Assembly (NCBI GenBank): GCA_029851415.1
Contig: CM056743.1
Location: 64,448,186 to 64,512,185 of the forward strand
Direction: 5' to 3'
Origin: Eretmocerus hayati
Taxonomy: Eukaryota > Arthropoda > Insecta > Hymenoptera > Aphelinidae
DNA length: 64,000 nucleotides
Numbering within the stretch: position 1 is the stretch's first letter; every line of letters starts with the position of its first letter. A model generated the notes under the pieces. That model made no database searches and was not told where the DNA came from. It worked only from the letters and a program-made list of their open reading frames with translations. The translations under genes were made by a program, and so were the position numbers. This document shows, in pieces, positions 10,140-19,451 of this stretch.

Positions 10140-11995
10140 GTCTCAAGAACTTTATGAAGTACCTGAACAATGTGATATATCAAATATTGATTCTGGAAGT
10201 CACACAGAGCTGAAAGATGGCCCTCAGAAAAACATCGAAAAACTTGATCGAGAAAATACTGAGTTGAAGGAGAAAAACTTTGAACTGGAACAGGAAAATG
10301 CAGGACTGAATCAAGAGAATACCGAGTTGAGGGAAGAAAATGATGGGCTCAAGAAAGGAAATGCAGAATTGAAAAAAACTATAGAACGCTTGACAAAGAA
10401 AAAACGGAAAGAAGAAAAAGAATTTAGTAACAGAGTTGAAGAACAAGTTTATAATATTCTGAGGCCAGCTTTTACCATCGGTCAGATTAGAGAACTCATG
10501 CATCCCGAAAAAAAACAGATAAAATGGTCGGCTGATGATATCGCCTTGGCCATTGCTCTTCGGAGTGTGAGCCCAAAACGTTACAGATATTTAAGAAATA
10601 ATCGAAAAGTTCCTCTCCCTGCTCTATCAACTCTCAGACGTTGGGCTGCCAAAGTTGACGTGGAGCCAGGAATGGTGTCATGTGTCATTGAGGATATGAA
10701 AAAGCAAAGTGGCAAAATGAAGATGCGTGAACGACTCTGTGAGTTGTGCTTTGATGAGGTTTACATTTCTCAAAACATTGAGATTGATCCAAAATTACAG
10801 AAAAAAGTCGGCCCTCACAAGAAGGTACAGGTTGGCATGGTGAGAAGTCTTTCTGGAACATGGAAACCGGTCGTGTATTATGGTTATGATGACCCTCTTA
10901 CTGAGAATACAGTCAAAGATGTGATAGGAAAGCTCTACGATGCAGGGTATACAGTTGTTGGTCTGACGACAGACTTAGGCGGTGGCAATCAAGGCCTTTG
11001 GGCATCCTTAGGAATTAGTGCAGATGACGACGAGAAGTGCTTTTTTGTCCATCCTCGAGACCCAGAATTAAAAGTTTTCGTTTTCGCTGACGCCCCTCAT
11101 CTGCTCAAACTATTCAGGAACAATTTCATCGATCATGGGTTCCTCGTCAACGGTAGGCACGTAAACAAGGCTGTTATCGAAGAATTGCTGACGTTCAACT
11201 CTGGAGAGTTGAAAGTTGCGTACAAGATTCGTCGGGAACATTTAGATGTCAAAGGTGGTGAATGTCAGAATGTTTCACTAGCAGCTCAGTTAATATCTGA
11301 CAACACAGCCAACGCAATTGAATGGTTCGGCTTAAATCGTTTTTACCAGTATCACCACGAGTGGGCATTATGTGCTGATCTATTCAAGACTACTGATAGT
11401 TGGTTTGATCTATTCAATTCTAAACGCAAGTTTGGCAAAAAAGTTTGTGCGAACGCTTACGGCGTGAATTTGAAGGAGCAAGATGAACTGCTCGACAAAA
11501 TGACCCGCTTGATGAAGGAGACTCGAGTTATCGGTCATAGGACTCTCTTGCCGTTTTAAAAAGGGATTATTGTCAGCAATAACTCCCTTGAAGGGTTGTT
11601 GGAATATTTGAAAGAAAAATATTCAACCGAAGATGACCCTATTGAATATATTATGACCTACAGACTCAACCAAGATATTGTTGAAAACTTCTTTTCATTC
11701 ATACGGGGAATGGGAGCGACGAATACTAAACCATCCGCTCTGCAATTCAAATATCGAGTCAAATGGTACATCCTAGGGAAGCATAGCTATGATATGTATA
11801 CTGAAAAATGCACTACGCAAGATGATGCAGATAAGACATTGATAGATGCTCGAGAAATTAGCTACACATCACAGCTTTCAAACAATGATGCAATGATGGA
11901 GGTTTTGGGCGAGGATCACTATTATGAGCAGATGCAGTGGCTTCCCAATATGAACGATCTCGATGTGACCGAGGACAATGATGATACAATCGAAG
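10140..11995 (+). pseudogene. P-type transposase exon 6: coiled coil and catalytic core
   Basis: The largest exon. It opens with a leucine/glutamate-rich coiled coil (about 10230-10430), the expected dimerisation region, and continues into the helix-turn-helix and RNase-H-like core. Conserved acidic residues are visible: FDE (Asp at 10753-10755), TTDLGGG (Asp at 10972-10974), FADAPHLLKLFRN (Asp at 11089-11091) and LNQDIVENFFSFIRG (Glu at 11683-11685). The Asp-Asp-Glu pattern and the inserted region between them match P transposase and THAP9. One in-frame TAA at 11557-11559 follows LLPF, and the same frame resumes at once as KGIIVSNNSLEG. The residue lost is probably Gln (CAA to TAA). The exon ends at a GTATAT donor. 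Confidence 0.88.
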
Positions 11996-13360
11996 GTATA
12001 TCTACTTCATACGAACTCTACTCTTCATTCAATTCGACTACATCTGACAATTTCGATCTTGAAATGGAATGAGTCGGCTCACGCTTCGTTATCAAATGAT
12101 TGAATCAAGCGTCCGAAAAGATGAACTTATGACGTTTCTATTTAGATTGCTGGATCCATGTGTATTATGCCGTGATCGTTTATGAACCAGATCTACATAA
12201 AGTATTGGACGAATGCGGCCGTTCAGCACATTCTAAATTCGTAACTAACCGCAAGATCGTTTCGTGTTCACTGCCATCATCAAACCTTCTAAGTAGAGTG
12301 ATGGTCTTTTCATTTGGGATTTCATCACACGGATCCGCTATGATCCACCTCTCTTGGGCCGCATTCCCGTGTCTTTCATTGGTGGAATCACGACAGGAAA
12401 TAATGCAAAAGTCTCTATTCTTCTCACTTTTATTCATCTGATCAGGGCCAGGTTATCCACGTAGCCATAGAATTTACATAACTTCAGATGCCCAATATCA
12501 GCTTTTAAGTGACGTGAGACCTGAAATTTGCTTGGTATAGGTCATGAATTTTTTGGTTCTGTTGTACAGAATATAGAGAAATACCAGTCCATATTTTATC
12601 ATCAAAGTCATGACTCTCTCTTTAAGTTTTAGACACTATGTAACGAAAAATAATCGTCATCGTTTTGCGTGTATCATAGTTGTATTTTTTTTTCGAAAAA
12701 ATATGCAAAATTGATCAACGTAATGAGATAGTGTGAATGATTTCAGCGCCTCAACATGGACTTATGGAATCGTGAGGGACAGGATGATACGTTCTACCGC
12801 GACAATTATAGTTCATCGTGTACATATTAGATAAAAAATAGCTGAAACTGTTGCAAAGGGATCAGTGTGGACGTTTCCTCATTTATGGAAATATGTTTAC
12901 ACAGTTCTATTGGAACCATGCTAATTGTTTCCTCTTAATTATAGCATCAAATTCGAAACAGCGATGCAAAGTCCAGCTATTTCACGGCACGAGGATGATT
13001 TTTGCATCCGAGTATAAAGAAAGGTGCCTTAAAATAGCCGGACAACCAAGGCACATATTGCATTTCTTAGCATTAGGGCAACTAACTACCAATTTTTCAT
13101 TCGGAATCGGGTGTGAAAATGGTGGTTTCGTTGTGCTAGGCTGGAAAATCGCTTATATGTAATGGCTTTCTGATAATATGGCTATAGACATTTTTTATAT
13201 TCAGTCGCGCACATAGGTGATTATCTTTTGTCTTTGATATAGTTTCATGTTCATCATACCGTGTATTCGGAACTCAGAGATTTCTCTGCATACAATCACC
13301 TTTGTGCGTGCACAATTATCACAATGAGAGTGTAATTATTTCTTTTCTCCTTTTCGCTAG
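11996..13360. other. Last intron of the P-type gene
   Basis: 1365 bp, starting GTATAT and ending with a pyrimidine-rich tract and TAG. Splicing joins DDTIE to DYDVGLPEIRYV in frame. If retained, translation would run on to a stop at 12070-12072 and lose the C-terminal exon. Apart from this extension I see no gene or repeat inside it. Confidence 0.72.
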
Positions 13361-13839
13361 ATTACGACGTTGGGTTACCTGAGATTAGATACGTAAAGGA
13401 AGTTGTTGGAGAAGAGGGCCTGCTTTACATCGCTGGATATGTGGCATCCCGATTCCGAACGAAACATCCGGAACTTGGCATTCCTACCCGTCAAATCCCA
13501 CAAACAAATGCCTCAATTAGTTGGGTTTGCCACATATCGAGGGGGAATCTCATATACCCTTCTGAGATTATGTTGCAAACAGCCAAGATCCTTGAACCTC
13601 TTTTCGAACGTTTTCATGGTACTTCTCTATCTGATTCCGATCGAATCTTTGACCAACTATCGCTCTGGGTCAAGCAAGCGATAAACAATCAATTTCACAT
13701 TCCAGATGAAGTCATTCTTTGCTTAGTGCGTACAAGAACGTACATTAGGTTGAGAGAAATGAATGAGCAGTGGAAAAATGCTTATGTTAAGCTGAGAGTT
13801 GCTCAAAGATCTGCTAAAAATTTGAAATTCTTTTCTTAA
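13361..13839 (+). CDS. P-type transposase C-terminal exon
   Basis: Encodes EEGLLYIAGYVASRF, the conserved 'YIAGYVA' element of the P/THAP9 C-terminal domain, followed by a basic helical tail, and ends at TAA (13837-13839). Joined to the preceding exons and allowing for the single-base indel, the whole protein would be about 1105 residues. That is longer than Drosophila P transposase (751 residues), mainly because of the long Ser/Thr-rich linker. The exon itself has no lesions. Confidence 0.85.
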
Positions 13840-14815
13840 ATCCTTTCCTTGGGCCTGATGCTCATTAATGTTTCTGGCTGTTCGTAAATTCATCGATATG
13901 ACTACACGTATTCATTGCAATTTTTCAAGTTGTAAAACGAGCCTTTTTCTTCATTGAAGAATGTTCAATTATACGCTTCTCAATAATGTACCTGATCGTT
14001 GATTACTAATATGTGTTGTACTGATCAAAAGCAAATTGGTATTACTTGTGTTGATCGTATTTGTTCATGAATATATCAATGTTCGAAAATACGTTGTTCT
14101 TTGTACTCCTCCTACAGAGAAACCGAGATCTATGACTCTCCAATGTTGCTCTCCCATGAGTATAAAGTACAGGCATATATTCAAATTCCTATGCCTGTAG
14201 TATGCCACGAGCGAGGTCTCGAATACAAAGCGATCTCCCTCCACGAAAATATTACTTTCTAATAACTTGAGGAACCATAGCCTTCCAATTAGGATAAAAT
14301 CCTGGTGGTATTGCTGTTTGATGCTACGTTAAACGCGGTTCTCTCACTTTCCCTTCACTCTCGGTATTCGATTGATGCAAATGAGAAATATTCTTACTGT
14401 GAAAAAACGATTGAAAATTTCGTGATAATTTTCAGTACTCGAAGTTTTAAGAGTTGCATTCCGCTCATCCAAACTAATGTTTATGATGAAATTTTCCATT
14501 CATTCGAAACGGCGCACTCGTGACTTTACGACGGTGTTCAGTGCCGCGAATAACCTATTTATAGCAGATTTATCTTACGGGAGAGTGTTTCAACACATAT
14601 ACAGAGTGACAATCTAATCTCCAGACATCTACTTTACCCCTCCGATATCCTCTCTCTTTTGTAAAATTCACCAGTACCGAAATTCAATAACCTCCGAAAC
14701 CATCGAGCAGCTTATTCCTATTCAAACGCAGCCGATTCCCGCTCGCGCTCTGATTGGTCGAGGGCCGCGGCTGGGGTCAAAATCTGATTGGCTGGGGGCT
14801 CACGCTGCGCGTAAG
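13840..14815. other. 3' non-coding part of the P-type element
   Basis: Sequence between the transposase stop and the right terminal repeat. No open frame with a recognisable domain is present. The last 120 bp are GC-rich with two copies of 'ctgattgg', which could be subterminal protein-binding sites, but that is a guess. Confidence 0.5.
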
Positions 14816-14840
14816 CACACCATATCTCCTTTACACCATG
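14816..14840. repeat. P-type element terminal inverted repeat, right
   Basis: 25 bp ending CTTTACACCATG, the exact inverse of 7965-7989. Confidence 0.93.
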
Positions 14841-14848
14841 GTTGTAAA
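14841..14848. repeat. Target-site duplication, right
   Basis: GTTGTAAA, identical to 7957-7964. Confidence 0.92.
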
Positions 14849-15660
14849 GTTCTGACGGGTGAGAATGAATCGTCTAAATACGATACTGCATTTTTGGATA
14901 CGAATGGTTCGCAAATCATTTTGAAGCGAGAAGCATAACCCCACTATTCCATTAGATTTGTGTTGGGAAAGAGCTTCGCAAGGTCCCGAGGTCACCTCTG
15001 TATCGTACGGCATTCAAAGTAATCCTCCAAGAAAGCTAAAAATCGCGTTCTGATAGATTTCGATGAATCAAAACGTTTTTCTTTACATATCTTCGAAACT
15101 TCGACAAATAGAAGAAAAGAACTCTCACATAGACACCCCGCGGTTGAGGTCTCTGAGAAAAATTCATTAAGATATAAATCAATTTTTGAACATGTTCCCT
15201 GTAATCAAGACCTCAGTTAACCACTTCATCGTGTTTACCGGGTCATTTCACAGCGAAAACCGTTCAAAAAACGACCAATATTCATGAGGGAAAGTGGTCA
15301 AAGTTCAAAATCTGTCATCTCACTCGCCTTTGTGGGATAACCCGCTAGGTGCAAGCAAGGCGAATGATGTCGGATGGCCACTGACCGTTATCCCATTACA
15401 CTTCACCTCGTTCGCGAGTCTACGTCACAAGTACTTCCAAAATGAACAAAAAAGTCTCGAGCATACCATGAGAGATACTTCCAAAATCGATCAACCGATT
15501 ATAACAATGAGAATCTGGGAGGGAGCTTCGTTTAAGAATCAGATCGCAGCACGGATGTGACTACGTGAAAGGGTCTTATCACTGCAGAGAGAGGTACCTA
15601 TAAAGTCACCAAGACCTCAGTGATTTTTTGAAAGAGCCCCAGCCACAGGGAAATTTCGTT
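14849..15660. other. Unassigned DNA
   Basis: Original right flank of the P-type insertion. No gene, terminal repeat or tandem structure recognised. Confidence 0.4.
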
Positions 15661-15664
15661 CCAA

Positions 15665-15847
15665 AGCAGGGCCTACGTGCGAGGGTATCGATAAAAAGAG
15701 CCTAAATGCATCAGTATCGGTAGAAAGGGCCTAAGTGCAACAGTATTGGTGAAAGGCGCCTAAGTCACCGGAGGAACTCGTTCGAAAAGGCCTAACTCCA
15801 CTATTAATATCGGGGAAGAGGGCCTAAGTGGTGGGGTATTGGTAAAA
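15665..15847. repeat. Degenerate tandem repeat, about 30-35 bp
   Basis: Five diverged units of the type 'aaagggcctaagtgcaacagtattggt'-like sequence. It is the inverted relative of 7828-7945 and continues after the foldback element as 'ttggtaaaaagggcctcag' at 19421. Confidence 0.65.
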
Positions 15848-16087
15848 GGTTCCCGGTCGATCGCCCGATTCCATGCGCCCGATGGTCCACGCGCCCGACG
15901 GACGTTTGCCCAATATACAATCACCCGATCCCTTTTGCCCGACGCCATCCGCCCAATCGGACTTTCGCCCGCCGGGACCATCACCCGATTGAAGAATAGA
16001 ATATAATAGCTGTAAAATGCAAATTTATTCAATGCATAGTCAATCATTACCATCCAGTCTCAACAATAACTGTGACTTGTGGCAGGG

Positions 16088-16091
16088 CATG
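16088..16091. repeat. LTR element target-site duplication, left
   Basis: CATG, repeated at 19266-19269 directly after the 3' LTR. Confidence 0.88.
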
Positions 16092-16880
16092 TGTAACGAG
16101 CATACCCACCTCACCGTAAGGCATGCTCGTCACAGAGCCAGAATGCCAGTAGTCCCGAGCCCACCCACTAGGTGGCTACCAGTACTTAATCGAATCATAG
16201 ATCGTTAGTAATGATACTAGCCAGGATCGCATCGATTCAGCAGTTCGCCGCAAGCAGCTCGATTGATCGTATCGCTCGGCTCCGGGTCCTTCCAGAGTCA
16301 AGTCGAACCATGATCACTGCCGGCACTCCCCGCCTCCCCAGGTCCCGCTAGGGTGGCGGGTATTCGTCTGACTATGGCATACCGGGTCCATCCAGTAGTC
16401 GTACCAGACAACCACACCGACGTATGTCGCATACCCAGGCCCGTCTAGGATGCGGCATACTCTAGGGTACCGTCTCCTTCCCACCCTGGGCACTCTCGGG
16501 GTGTGGGGGAAAAGTCCCGAAGTACATGCAGACACACACCGGCTAGCTTTCGCGTGTAACCCATTTACGTTGGGCCGCTTATGAGATAGACCGACCAGGA
16601 AACATATACACCGACACACCGGCTGCAAGAGCAGACGTATTTTTGTAACACAAATTCACACACGATGACAATCAGTCATAGAACCTTTTCATTTTGTCTG
16701 TTTCAGAGAGCAGTAATCAGCTGTGCGAAATACCATTCATTCTTTTGAACATATTCATTTCATTTCTTTTGTACATTCTCTTGAATATATTTATACATTT
16801 ATTTGAAACTGCTTGTTATCAATTGGACATGAACCCTAAATCTCCGACATTTCCTAATCCTAGTAAATCCCTCGGTTACA
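16092..16880 (+). repeat. 5' LTR
   Basis: 789 bp, beginning TGTAACGAGCATACCC and ending CCCTCGGTTACA. It matches 18477-19265 along its full length. Confidence 0.92.
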
Positions 16881-16896
16881 TGGCGCCCAGACAGGT
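16881..16896 (+). promoter_or_regulatory. Candidate primer-binding site, duplicated
   Basis: TGGCGCCCAGACAG follows the LTR directly and resembles the site complementary to the 3' end of tRNA-Lys. The last bases of the LTR plus this site (TCGGTTACATGGCGCCCAG) occur again at about 16938-16957 after a T-run, so the site is present twice. Confidence 0.6.
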
Positions 16897-17091
16897 CCTT
16901 TTTTTTTTTTTTTTTTTCCCCGACCATGTAACCTTCGGTTACATGGCGCCCAGACAGTGACTTAAAATTTTTTTTTTCTCCCGCATATTTCAGAATTTGA
17001 GTCGGCAACCATAGAAACGCACATTTACATAAAAAGGTTTCAGAGTTTTTGGGGTTTCTTATGACTGATCGTCGCAGTAAGGCTCACTCAC

Positions 17092-17118
17092 CCACACACA
17101 CACACACACACACACACA
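17092..17118. repeat. (CA)n microsatellite
   Basis: About 13 CA units in the leader of the LTR element, upstream of its open frame. Confidence 0.9.
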
Positions 17119-17288
17119 GACATGCACAAACACATGCAGGCTTACAGAAGAAAGAAGAAGGACGCAGCATCGAAGTAGGGGGGGAAACACGTGCCTCCCA
17201 CCATCGTCAGAGCAGCGACCCGACCCGAAAACATCGGCCCAGAGGATACTAACCATCAATCATATTTACACAAACAGTAGTTGTCAAG

Positions 17289-18251
17289 ATGTCGCTAGAT
17301 CAAGAGCTACAGTATTTGGAAACCACGTGCGCAAACCTCGACCGAGACCTCGACGAAGGTTGTGCGCGGATCGGAATCACCAGAGAAGAATTAAGGAAAC
17401 AAGCCGAGGAAATGATGTTGCCAGGAACATCAGAGGTGACACCAGGAACAACAGCACCGGCAACCGTCCCACCACCGACACAAGACATCGCACCCGCCTC
17501 TTCAGTGACACCGGATAGCTCAGCACCAGCAATAATGGCAGAAAGCCCGGCGCTCACTCGCAGGTACAACCGTGAGAAAGTAGTTACTCCCGCTGCCCGT
17601 TTACCGAAAGCCGAGCTAAGTACAAAAGTAAAGCGCACCACCCGGAGCACTTTTGCAGTGGACCTGCAGAAGCTACGAGGAAGGAAGCCGACCCCGGCCA
17701 GGTCAGTGAAATTTCTAGAAATAACGGAGCAGCCCGGGTGGGCGAAGAAAATGGAAGAATTAAGACGACAATCGGGAAGGAGGACAGCAGCAGTAAAGAA
17801 TGTGGCTCAGCCGAGCAGCGCAGGAAGGGAGCGACCGGTGCACTGGAGAACGGGTGGAAAGGGACACGAAAAATGCCTTGAGATCCGCCATCGCACAACA
17901 AATGCAACAGCGCCTCCAGCACATGCAGTACCAGCAAAACCCAGTTTACCAGCGTATAAGCCAGTTCAACCGATTGCTGCACAATCACCACCTGCCTTAC
18001 CACTCGTACCAGCCTGCATGCTAGTCATCACCACACCAGTCATGAGGATGGACACCGCACCAACATCACAGCAGAAAACCTCACCACCGCCCACTCAGCA
18101 GAATACTCGGAGTTTGACCCTCCCAGATGGGAGCGTGGTACAAGTACCAGCAGGGACGCGGCGGTGGCGGGTGGATTTACCGAATGGAGAGAGATGGGTG
18201 ATACGTCTCAGCCCGGAAGGAAGGATGAACAGCTGTCACAAGACCAGGTAA
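17289..18251 (+). CDS. Gag-like protein of the LTR element
   Basis: A 320-residue open frame, the only long one in the LTR element. It starts MSLDQELQYLETTCANLD, a short coiled-coil-like helix, followed by Pro/Ala/Thr-rich sequence. The end carries two similar segments, TLPDGSVVQVPAG and DLPNGERWVIRLSPEG. No zinc knuckle, protease or reverse transcriptase motif is visible, so 'Gag-like' rests on position and length. At 17800-18024 another plus frame encodes a Gln-rich segment (QQMQQRLQHMQYQQNP) that looks equally protein-like, so a frameshift within the gene is possible. The ATG at 17289 is the first in frame. Confidence 0.5.
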   Translation: MSLDQELQYLETTCANLDRDLDEGCARIGITREELRKQAEEMMLPGTSEVTPGTTAPATVPPPTQDIAPASSVTPDSSAPAIMAESPALTRRYNREKVVTPAARLPKAELSTKVKRTTRSTFAVDLQKLRGRKPTPARSVKFLEITEQPGWAKKMEELRRQSGRRTAAVKNVAQPSSAGRERPVHWRTGGKGHEKCLEIRHRTTNATAPPAHAVPAKPSLPAYKPVQPIAAQSPPALPLVPACMLVITTPVMRMDTAPTSQQKTSPPPTQQNTRSLTLPDGSVVQVPAGTRRWRVDLPNGERWVIRLSPEGRMNSCHKTR

Positions 18252-18461
18252 GCCGAAGAACTCATCTGACAAGCACCACACCACAGACACACGCAGTTAG
18301 TTTCAGCACACTAGACACACAGAGCAGCAGGACAATATACACACACCAGCAGTTTGTGTTTGTTTTCAAAGCAGGCACACCCGAAGACGACCCAGATGCG
18401 TCGCGAACATCATGGGGTTCGTAGCAGTCAGAGTGAAGTTTTCCCGCAACTTCACTCTCCC

Positions 18462-18476
18462 GGAAGAAGAGGGGGA
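18462..18476 (+). promoter_or_regulatory. Polypurine tract
   Basis: GGAAGAAGAGGGGGA lies immediately before the 3' LTR, where second-strand synthesis would be primed. Confidence 0.8.
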
Positions 18477-19265
18477 TGTAACGAGCATACCCACCTCACC
18501 GCAAGGCATGCTCGTCACAGAGCCAGAATGCCAGTAGTCCCGAGCCCACCCACTAGGTGGCTACCAGTACTTAATCGAATCATAGATCGTTAGTAATGAT
18601 ACTAGCCAGGATCGCATCGATTCAGCAGTTCGCCGCAAGCAGCTCGATTGATCGTATCGCTCGGCTCCGGGTCCTTCCAGAGTCAAGTCGAACCATGATC
18701 ACTGCCGGCACTCCCCGCCTCCCCAGGTCCCGCTAGGGTGGCGGGTATTCGTCTGACTATGGCATACCGGGTCCATCCAGTAGTCGTACCAGACAACCAC
18801 ACCGACGTATGTCGCATACCCAGGCCCGTCTAGGATGCGGCATACTCTAGGGTACCGTCTCCTTCCCACCCTGGGCACTCTCGGGGTGTGGGGGAAAAGT
18901 CCCGAAGTACATGCAGACACACACCGGCTAGCTTTCGCGTGTAACCCATTTACGTTGGGCCGCTTATGAGATAGACCGACCAGGAAACATATACACCGAC
19001 ACACCGGCTGCAAGAGCAGACGTATTTTTGTAACACAAATTCACACACGATGACAATCAGTCATAGAACCTTTTCATTTTGTCTGTTTCAGAGAGCAGTA
19101 ATCAGCTGTGCGAAATACCATTCATTCTTTTGAACATATTCATTTCATTTCTTTTGTACATTCTCTTGAATATATTTATACATTTATTTGAAACTGCTTG
19201 TTATCAATTGGACATGAACCCTGAATCTCCGACATTTCCTAATCCTAGTAAATCCCTCGGTTACA
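18477..19265 (+). repeat. 3' LTR
   Basis: 789 bp, same ends as the 5' LTR, and followed by the CATG duplication at 19266-19269. Confidence 0.92.
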
Positions 19266-19451
19266 CATGAATGAAATGGCATCGGGCAAATGTCCAGTCA
19301 GAGGTTAGGAGTCGGACAAATGGCTTCGGGCAATCGGATTTGGGCGATTGTATATCGGGCAAACGTCCGTCGGGCGCATGTACCATCGGCCGCGTGGAAT
19401 CGGGCGATTGTACGGGAATCTTGGTAAAAAGGGCCTCAGTTTTCACGAAAA

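Larger units (their letters stand above)
7965..14840 (+). mobile_element. Complete P-type (THAP) DNA transposon
   Basis: A 6876-bp element bounded by a perfect 25-bp terminal inverted repeat (7965-7989 and 14816-14840) that begins CATGGTGTAAAGG. An identical 8-bp sequence GTTGTAAA lies directly outside each end (7957-7964 and 14841-14848). A start of CA and an 8-bp duplication are hallmarks of the P superfamily. Inside, seven exons with canonical GT/AG borders encode an N-terminal THAP zinc finger, a coiled coil and a P-type transposase. Two lesions, a frameshift near 9080 and a TAA at 11557-11559, disrupt the reading frame. The ends look intact, so it could still be mobilised in trans. Confidence 0.93.
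16092..19265. mobile_element. Young non-autonomous LTR retrotransposon
   Basis: 3174 bp with two 789-bp LTRs, TG...CA ends, a 4-bp CATG target duplication, a candidate primer-binding site and a polypurine tract. The 1.6-kb interior encodes at most one Gag-like protein and no protease, integrase or reverse transcriptase. It must therefore rely on enzymes from a related autonomous element. The two LTRs differ at about two positions (near 16117/18502 and 16838/19223) by eye, so the insertion is recent. It sits inside the foldback element and so is younger than it. Confidence 0.92.
15848..19420. mobile_element. Foldback element with subrepeat arms
   Basis: The left end begins GGTTCCCGGTCGATCGCCCG and the right end is an ungapped inverted match with 4 differences in the first 25 bases. 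Both ends are flanked directly by TTGGTAAAA (15839-15847 and 19421-19429), a 9-bp duplication. Each arm (about 15848-15990 and 19275-19420) is built from short copies of 'CGCCCGAT'. Long terminal arms made of short direct subrepeats with a 9-bp target duplication are the description of Drosophila Foldback, which is grouped with MuDR. No transposase is present. The interior is now mostly the LTR element. Confidence 0.72.

Noticed and set aside
12160..13162. Small genes inside the last P-type intron
   Set aside because: The 80-100-residue frames there have no motif, and the flanking exons splice cleanly across the region.
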